Positions 57,201-64,000 of a stretch of DNA of 64,000 nt are shown in pieces. A model generated the notes under the pieces. It saw nothing but the letters and a program-made list of their open reading frames with translations. It was not told where the DNA came from and did no database searches. Made by a program: the position numbers and the translations under genes. Within the stretch, counting starts at the first letter, position 1; the number at the start of each line of letters is the position of its first letter. The stretch spans positions 248,001 to 312,000 of the forward strand of contig JBLDXI010000007.1 of assembly GCA_047495785.1 (NCBI GenBank), in the 5' to 3' direction. Source of the stretch: Lepidodermella squamata. Its lineage: Eukaryota; Gastrotricha.

Positions 57201-58594
57201 TTCGAATACTTGTTCCTAGCATTTCGGATTCTCCATTTTCTCTCAATTGAAAACTTCAGGAAATTAGGAATAAACAGAAAGAATGGGCTGCATTGAAGTT
57301 TTTTTGAAAAAAGTGTATCCTTTCCTTAAGTAAACTGAAGTTTATTTTTTATTTTATTTTTATTTTAGAGTGTTTAAATCCACCAACGGCTCTTCAAACC
57401 TGCGTACGGCTCAGCTTGCGTGGTTTCTTCGACTACGACCGCGGCATGTGCCGGCCATTTTACGGCTGCGAATCCTTCGCGCCTGATGCCAACAACTTCG
57501 GAACTGTCGACGAGTGCCGCCGCGTTTGCGAGGGTGCCGGTGGTACCATGTTCGTCACGCCCCGAAACTCCAACCAGGTCGGCACGGAACCGTTCGTCGC
57601 CGGCGGCGCGCCTGTCCTGAATAGCGGCAGTCGCGTTAACAGCCTACCCCAAAACGCCCCGGTAGGCCCTTACCCGGAACAGCGGCAACAGCAAGAACAG
57701 CTACCGGGTTCGGCTGAATGCTTCCAGCCACCTAGCGCCTCAACTTTCTGCAGCGAAACAACCACCCGTTATTACCATGACCCATCGAAACGGACCTGCT
57801 ATTCCTTCTACGGTTGCGGGTTGGTCGGCCAGTCTGGCAACAACTTCGCCTCGATGTTCGAGTGCACGATGAGGTGTAATGCTACGGCGGCGCCGATTCC
57901 TCAGGTCTTCACCCAGCAAGCCCCGGAGACTACCCCGCAGCCTCGCCCACCACCCCCGCCACCACCTGCTCCAGTTCCGATTATTCCGTTGATCCCAATC
58001 ACGCCCCCTACAACCCCTAGAATGGTCATAATACAAATCGACAACGCCGCTTCAACACCAGCCCCGTTCCAACCGTTGCCAACCCCGATAGCACCAGTGA
58101 TACCTAGTTATCAGTATCAGCAACCACAGCCAGTTGAGCCGACTTACATTTTACCAGCCCCTGCCCCGCCTAGTTACCAAATCCCTGTCCAGCAAATGCA
58201 GCCAGTTCAGTACTACCAACCGGCGCCGGCCCCGCCTCCGGTCCGCAGCCAACCAGCCGCGGCCCCGTTTTCGGGCGGAATTTTCGACGCGTTGCCGAAT
58301 TTATCGCAACGCCTGCAAGGCACCTTCCCGGGCAGTGCACCGGTCCCGGCTCAGCCTGTTTATTACCAGGCGGCGCCTAACGGCCAGTTCGTGCCCGTAC
58401 AGCCGCGGTCGTCGATGAACCAGCCGAGAAGTTACTACTCGCAGGCAATCAACGCGCCTCAAGGCGAGCCGAGCGAATCTTACGCGGCGCAAGATGACGC
58501 GAAAGATGGTAGTCAACCGTATTACTCGGGCGGTTTACCATCAAATTTCTTCCCATCGATATTCAATAGACGGCGAGAGTCCTTTGGCGGCTAG
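54292..58594 (+). CDS. array gene A8: secreted beta-domain, Thr/Pro linker, two Kunitz-like domains and long Pro/Gln-rich tail
   Basis: Exons 54292-54352, 54410-54532, 54619-54963, 55016-55045, 55103-55474 and 57369-58594 (all phase 1) give 718 residues, the largest family member. Signal peptide MLPALLGIGIAGTFLADLAS. N-domain about 22-185: VCPLSNTLVPPEYQ, VPCDGYLTQWRFLARNSIVV, VDLVAESYIDSL, VVRRGDYLGFFYD, ADLLTIVSKS. Junction TIDARNAQREYRYPALTAIV is split by an extra intron. The linker has (TTT)n and PRPRPRTRPP. Kunitz-like 1 about 312-365 (CLNPPTALQTCVRLSLRGFF...GMCRPFYGC...NNFGTVDECRRVC) and Kunitz-like 2 about 428-480 (CFQPPSASTFC...NNFASMFECTMRC). The last 240 residues are Pro/Gln/Tyr-rich (PAPAPPSYQIPVQQMQ), suggesting a structural, perhaps cross-linked or cuticle-like region. 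The 1.9-kb last intron contains a transposon. Confidence 0.87.
55586..56832. mobile_element. non-autonomous transposon with TGCACC ends in A8 intron 5
   Basis: The left end (TGCACCTACTAAAAATAAGG then GTCCAGCACTAAAT) and right end (ATTTAGTGCTGGAACC then TCATTTTAGGTGGTGCA) are imperfect inverted repeats of about 34 nt. Subterminal copies of CCAGCACTAAAT on the left and ATTTAGTGCTGGAA on the right repeat inward, a layout typical of some hAT-like and foldback elements. About 1.25 kb. Internal frames (for example 56136-56414) show no transposase motif that I can recognise. Confidence 0.75.
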
Positions 58595-59222
58595 TTAAAT
58601 AATTTTTATTATATTGTTCATCAATAATGTTTTTGCTCCAAAAAAATGGATATATATGTTTACAATTGTTATACATGCCCTCGAACGCTGTAAATTATGA
58701 GGCTTTATCGTGTTATAGTCCGGTGAAAGGTTACAAAACCGAAGACAGACGACCAAACCTCATTTTATATATACTCATCTCGCGCACATTTGTCAACCCT
58801 CATGATGCTATATTATTATTATTATATTTTTTGAACAATTTTATTTCTATATTATTCACTTGATTATTGTCAAAAATCTCCGAAAAGCCTTCTTATACAT
58901 CTGCCAACTCTGATTGTGCGTGCTTTGTCAACCCTAAATTTCAAAAAATTTCAAAATTTTTTTGTTACCTTAATTTTTTAATCACTGCTGCAAAGAATAA
59001 AATCAGTATTAATGCGTTGGAAAATGAGCTCGAATTTTATTATCTCAAAATCTAGATGAAACGCGGCAAGCTAAGAGCTGTTCCACAACTCTTTTGTTTG
59101 AGAGGACAGACAATTTCACCTTTTGTTGTGCCTTGAACTAAAATGCTATTATTTTACGGTGGTCATCAGCTTCATTCTACAGCAGTTGTTATGAACGAAA
59201 ATCTTATCTGTTTCAATAAAAG
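58595..59222. other. intergenic region A8-A9
   Basis: AT-rich 3' flank; nothing coding. An AATAAAAG immediately precedes the A9 start codon. Confidence 0.4.
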
Positions 59223-60037
59223 ATGCCCGCCATCTTTTTCCTGACAACTGCTGGCTTCATTATTGTAATCACCCTGCTCGGTGGAACTGCTCACGCGCGA
59301 TCTGCCGACTACTTCTGCCCGACTGGTGAGAACGTATTCGTGCCTGAGGTTAAAATTCTAGGCGATGCCTCGACTTACAGCATCGCCGAGGTAGGGCTGA
59401 CGCTGTACACCAACTTGACGTTCAACTGCGACGGTGTAGTCACCCAGTGGCGATTTGTCACCCGAAATGCGTGGATTTACAGCTTGCATCTAGCCGTTTT
59501 CAGGTGGTCATCCGCCAGTCGAAACCAGCTTCTTACAGGCCATACTGAGGTTCAACTTGTCGGGGATACCTTGATTGACTATCACAGAGCGAGTCGGACG
59601 GCGACACCCATTTGGACTTACCACCGGGCTCAGCCACCTATTCAAGTCCAACCTGGAGACTTCATAGGCAATTTTCAAGTTTAAAATGATTTTTTTTCAA
59701 TTTTCCAAATTTTTTAGGCGTTTTCTACGAATATTTGAACATTCCGAAAGCTCATCTATCAAGCGTGTCTAAACCAGTTGCAAGGGATGATAAAGGCTAC
59801 GACATACTGACGACAGCTCCAACTCTAGTTATGCCCCTTGTTGACGGCCAGCAAATTCGCAAAGCTAACGGTGAGATAAAAAGACATAATTATTTCTTTT
59901 TCATCTCTCTTTTTTGATTGTATTGAACAACAGGTTCAATTAAAATAAGCCACGCCATTCAGTATAACCGCTTGCCGGCCATAATTGCGGTCATGCGGCC
60001 CGGAATAACGCGCTCGAAAATGTCCCTCTCGACTTGA
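59223..60037 (+). CDS. array gene A9: minimal secreted beta-domain protein without linker or Kunitz domain
   Basis: Exons 59223-59667, 59718-59870 and 59934-60037 give 233 residues. Signal peptide about 1-27 (MPAIFFLTTAGFIIVITLLG...HA). N-domain about 30-215: YFCPTGENVFVP, FNCDGVVTQWRFVTRNAWIY, LHLAVFRW, VQLVGDTLID, VQPGDFIGVFYEY. Junction motif SIKISHAIQYNRLPAIIAVM, then only 15 residues before the stop. The first intron must start with GC (ATAG|GCAATT) to restore the invariant GDFIG-VFYE reading, at the same position as the introns of A4 and A7; reading through instead hits a stop within a few codons. N-domain and junction motif together therefore seem to form the minimal unit. AATAAA near 60128. 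Confidence 0.8.
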
Positions 60038-60930
60038 GAATGGGTGGGCGCGAAAACAAGTCGTTATAATTCAAACATAAAATCTCGCAAACAATAACAT
60101 TATATGAATAAGCGACTTTTTATAGCAAATAAAAAGGCATCAGAACAATGTTTACACCTTAATGTCTCTCGCTTTTCATTTTTTTCAGGAGTGTTCGCAA
60201 TTGCCACCTGCTTTCAATCGGCACTTTTTATTTAATTTTAAAACCTTTTGTTTATGCGTTCGCGAGCAAACGCTTTAGCTAGTAATTAAAAATCGCGATT
60301 AATTACAAAGCTCCTTTTTTATTCAAAATATTTACGAAACACATCAAGGTGAGACCGTGCGCTTCAAATGTTTGCGTTTGCTTGCCTCTTCATGACATGC
60401 GATACTATCCTATTTTCATTTTTCATATAACCAACCTTAAAAAATACCCTCAAACCTGCTCGGGGTCCATTAGAATGTCATTGCTGTTTATAGGATAACT
60501 AAAAGTATAAAACCCTCGCGATGTGATAGCACTCTGGTGTGTCGTTGATGTCGTTGAACAACTTTTTATGCCGTTATTATTTGCGGTCTTTTATAGCACC
60601 AACAGGGACTTGTCATATATAGCCCGAGCTTGTTTTATAACACCCGGCGTTTTGCAAACTTGTAACCAGTCACAAGCTAATTTATCGGCTCAGGCACGTA
60701 TTTTGCGTGTGCCAGAAACACGCGCGCATGTGTAACACGGTGTTTTATGACACTTGCGAGGTCTTGAATTACCCCTTAATTGAATGTTGACCAACGACAT
60801 ATCTAACAGCATCGCAAAATTTTTATGATCGGCAATTCTCAATTGCAATAGCCGCCGATTTTTTATTTACTTTTCAATGACTCGGACGATTGATTCGTCG
60901 ATGCAAATAAACAAGCCGACTCTCTGAAAA
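60038..60930. other. intergenic region A9-A10
   Basis: AT-rich, with a CGCGCGCATGTG tract near 60721. The frame at 60523-60735 is not supported. Confidence 0.4.
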
Positions 60931-62968
60931 ATGTTCCGATATTTAAGTGTCATCCTCCTTTTAACGACAGTTCATGGTGAATTTTCAATTTTTCGATTTT
61001 TAATAATTTTGACAGCTAATGTAAACAGGTCGAAATTGCCCGAATCACGATTCGTTTGTTCCGAATTTCAAACGTCTCGAGCCTGGTGATAGATTTCCTA
61101 TCGCAGATTCGCGGCTTCACATCTTCCCCCAGCTCTCATTGCCTTGCGATGGTTTGCCCCCGAAATTTGATAGAAAAATCAGGGATTAAATCAATAATTT
61201 TATAGGGTATCTAACCGACTGGAAGTTTTACGCGCAAGGTCCTTCTATTTATGGCCTCCATCTCGCTGTTTTCCGGCTAATAGGCCGGGAGAAGTACGGC
61301 CTTGTAGCTGAGACTTACATCGATAATTTCCAAAGCAACTCGACTAATGGGACTTGGGTGTATTTCGCCACCCAGCCGCCGTTGATTGTCGCTCGAGGCG
61401 ACGTTCTCGGCTTCTTCTACGACGATCTTGACATGGAAGCTTCACAGCTAACTATTATGACTCGAAACACCCTGCGAAGCGGCACAGAGCCAAGAACTTA
61501 TGTTGTCGATATTGACGCAACTGATATTGACGAGACAAGTAAATTTTTAAATTTCAATGAGAAATTATCTGATATTTCCCATTTTCAAGATTCGATTGAC
61601 GTTTCGGGTTTGCTGCGAGATTATCAATATCCGGCGCTGGTAGCTGTTCTCAATGATTCGCCCCTAGTCCATAAATCATTGACAACAGTTGGAAAGTTGG
61701 AAACGCCAGAGCCCATTGATGACCAACTGCCCGCCAAGGTCGATAGATTCGTCAAAGCCTCACTGTCTCATGTTGACCATTCCCTAATGGTTCACCCACC
61801 TAGTGAGTAGCAAGTTATTTTTCGCTATTTTTTAACGAGTAATAATTACCTCGCAAGATCATTGCATATGCAAATGAGCGTCCATAATTACCCACTAATT
61901 CAGCAAACACTTTTTAAATTGCCTAAAATCAGGGGAAAATTGAAAAATTCTCAAAATTTTCACGAAAATCAGGAATAACCTTGACCACCTTTACTTGAAA
62001 TTTCTGAATTTTTTGAGAAAAATCTGATTTTTAATTGTAATTTGAAAGTTTACTTCTTTGTTGCGATTTATAGGATAGCAATTTTTTTCAACACTAATTA
62101 TTGCTTTTCGGAATTTGCAGAGTGCCTCAACCCGCCGATTCAAACAAAGTTCTGCTCCGGACTGAGCTTGCGGTCTTACTTCGACTATTCTCGCTTCGAA
62201 TGCCGAGCATTTTTCGGCTGCCAAAGCGATGACCCAGATGCGAATAACTTCGCCAGCATAGAACTATGCTACCGGTCCTGCGTAAACCAGGCCCGGCTGA
62301 CTTCAGCCAGCCGCGATGCCGTCTGTGAACGCGCGCCTGTCTACAACAACTTCTGCTACCACCCGTCAGCGCGGTTCTACTACGACCGAAGCTCGCAGCG
62401 TTGCTATAGCTACTTAGGCTGCCCTGTGCCTAAAACGAACAACTTCGGATCTGCGATGGAATGCACCTCGAAATGCAACGCCCCTTATTCGCCCGACTCA
62501 ATGCCTATAACTACTAGCTACAACTCTAGCGTCCAACTTGGCGCAACTCGAGGTAAAACCAGCCTGACCCCTGTTGTCAGCCAATCGATCGGCAACCATT
62601 ACCAACCGAATTACATCTCAACTGGAAATTACCAGCCTGTAATCAAAGCTCAAAATACTGAAAACTTGACGCCGAAAAAAACTCGACTCGCTCTCCCTGA
62701 GGAAAAGGTTACTGAATCCGGAAAGACCCGTGCGGAACTGATTGATTCGTTCTTCGGGCCGAGGAATAAAGATTCAGGGCTGATGACATCGCATAGCTCT
62801 GAAATTGAAAAGCCGCTACCGGAGCTATTGACAGACAGCATATTCTCACGTATACCCGGCTTTTCGTCTAAAAGTGACAACTCTAATAATAGGAAGTCGT
62901 CGCCGATGGACAAATTCGAGACAGAGTGGCTATTCGGCCGGCCGATTATCAGAACTTGGAGATTATGA
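60931..62968 (+). CDS. array gene A10: secreted beta-domain protein with two Kunitz-like domains
   Basis: Exons 60931-60976, 61029-61151, 61206-61538, 61590-61802 and 62121-62968 (all phase 1) give 520 residues. Signal peptide MFRYLSVILLLTTVHG. N-domain about 17-165: NCPNHDSFVPNF, LPCDGYLTDWKFYAQGPSIY, LHLAVFR, YGLVAETYIDNF, VARGDVLGFFYDD, ASQLTIMTRN. Junction SIDVSGLLRDYQYPALVAVL. Linker about 60 residues, not strongly Thr-rich. Kunitz-like 1 about 240-293 (CLNPPIQTKFCSGLSLRSYF...ECRAFFGC...NNFASIELCYRSC) is followed after about 15 residues by Kunitz-like 2 (CERAPVYNNFCYHPSARFYY...RCYSYLGC...NNFGSAMECTSKC). A polar Ser/Asn-rich tail of about 170 residues ends IIRTWRL. Last member of the array in the window. 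AATAAA near 63065. Confidence 0.87.
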
Positions 62969-63767
62969 TCGCTATATCATAAGCAAACTCAATAATGGCT
63001 CAAAAATCATCACTATTTTATATATGCTGATAATGGAAATTCACGATTTTTCCGAAATATTCTGTAATAAATTGTTTGGTGAAACCTAATGGACTGATTT
63101 ATAGGAAAATCTTGGGAGATGTTTCCTTTCCAGCGGTAATGAACCCAACATCATAAAAAAAACTAGCACGAATTCTGCTAAATAAGGCATGAGAAAAGAA
63201 AGCTCAGCACATCGCCAATGGATAACGCTTTCCCCTTCCTTCGTCAAATTTCAAGACTGAAATTTCGCAAGCCAAGCCAAATTTTTCCCGAAACATTTAG
63301 GCCATGATCTTCTAAATATTGTTGGACTTCATCCAGGTTAAAAAGAAATGATATAGTTGTATGTATAACATTGCAGTATTTTTCCGACTTTTTGGGGAAA
63401 TTTTCTTAACCCTTTAATTGCAGGAATGTGTAACGAGGACACATCTTTCTTTCCGAATGAAGCAGAAACTAACTAATTTCGAAGCAACAGGAAGCTTTCA
63501 GGCTGAGTGCTTTAGAAAAGCTGAATCCTTGGGCTAATTTCGGTAATTTTCTCATCATTTTATAAAAAAACTTTCGTAGCATGGTGATTTGAAACGTTAT
63601 TTAACTCGAGTAGAGTATAGGGCCCATTTCGCAGTGCTTAACACTCGGTGCGACGCAAAAAAATTAGTCCAAGAGACAATGATTCAGATTTGTTAAAACA
63701 TTCAGACTGAATGCTTCCTGAAGCTTCCTATCTGACCAAGATCAGTCCTATCCAATATACAGGGTTG
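62969..63767. other. 3' flank of A10
   Basis: AT-rich; no supported gene before the MITE and the window end. Confidence 0.45.
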
Positions 63768-63927
63768 CCAAAAAATTCCGCAGAAGGCGACGAATTCGAT
63801 GCGCATCAAATTAATGAGGAGTTTTAAGAAGTTGAAGAATTTCAAGCATTCTTTTGACGATGGAACTCGTCATTAAAATGATGCGCATCGAATTTGCCTT
63901 CTGCGGAATTTTTTGGCCACCCTGTAT
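63768..63927. mobile_element. MITE of the TACAGGGTGGCCA family, copy 3
   Basis: Ends TACAGGGTTGCCAAAAAATT and AATTTTTTGGCCACCCTGTA. Long internal hairpin (CCGCAGAAGGC...GCCTTCTGCGG and GATGCGCATC twice). Core TTGAAGAATTTCAAGCATTC then TTTTGACGATGGAACTC is shared with copies 1 and 2. Best preserved of the three. Confidence 0.85.
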
Positions 63928-64000
63928 AGTAAACAGTTTTATGAATTGTTTTTAATTTTTTTTCTCATAATTCTGTTGAATTAAATGTGATCTAATAGTT

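Noticed and set aside
19678-62968. Calling the array proteins serine protease inhibitors
   Set aside because: The Kunitz-like domains lack a basic P1 residue and have altered loop spacing, and two members lack the domain altogether.
1-64000. tRNA, rRNA or CRISPR features
   Set aside because: No convincing tRNA A/B boxes with cloverleaf, no rRNA-like block, and no regularly spaced direct repeats were seen by eye.

Overview
The window is eukaryotic nuclear DNA from a compact animal genome. Genes are split by many short introns (about 45-65 nt, GT...TTTTAG or TTTCAG ends), coding exons are GC-richer than the AT-rich spacers, and the gene content is metazoan: C-type lectin, EGF, Kunitz, ankyrin, proteasome-assembly chaperone and kinase-like proteins. 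Intron size and acceptor style look nematode-like, with some acceptor-like sequences directly before start codons that would fit trans-splicing, but no marker here fixes the phylum. All gene models were spliced by eye from reading frames, splice sites and phase. No tRNA, rRNA or CRISPR array was recognised.

Layout. 1.2-7.4 kb: a 14-exon secreted mosaic protein (Cys-rich modules, EGF, two C-type lectin domains) whose large introns are filled with foldback elements. 7.7-15.7 kb: small membrane-protein genes (a 4-TM protein, two small 2-TM proteins, a single-TM protein) among repeats. 16.4-18.1 kb (minus): a two-exon ankyrin-repeat protein with a signal peptide. From 19.7 kb to 63 kb nearly everything is on the plus strand and is dominated by one expanded family.

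The main system is a tandem array of ten paralogous secreted proteins, called A1-A10 here (19.7, 22.8, 26.5, 29.2, 35.9, 37.9, 51.0, 54.3, 59.2 and 60.9 kb). The shared plan is: signal peptide; a conserved region of about 150 residues with two Cys, predicted all-beta, ending in an R-x-P-A-L type motif; a variable Thr/Pro-rich mucin-like linker; then zero, one or two Kunitz-like domains of an unusual subclass. I do not recognise the N-terminal domain as a named family. Between array members sit three tandem genes for small secreted two-Cys proteins (B1-B3, 31.9-35.6 kb), two tandem genes for the proteasome assembly chaperone PAC2/PSMG2 (39.4-43.1 kb), and two tandem genes (K1 and K2, 43.5-50.2 kb) each encoding two kinase-like domains joined by a linker, with the DFG aspartate missing from all four domains.

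Together the window is mostly repeated local duplication of secreted, cysteine-containing genes plus duplicated intracellular genes, with several families of inverted-repeat (MITE/foldback) elements in introns and spacers. The two most interesting systems are the A array and the tandem dual-pseudokinase genes.
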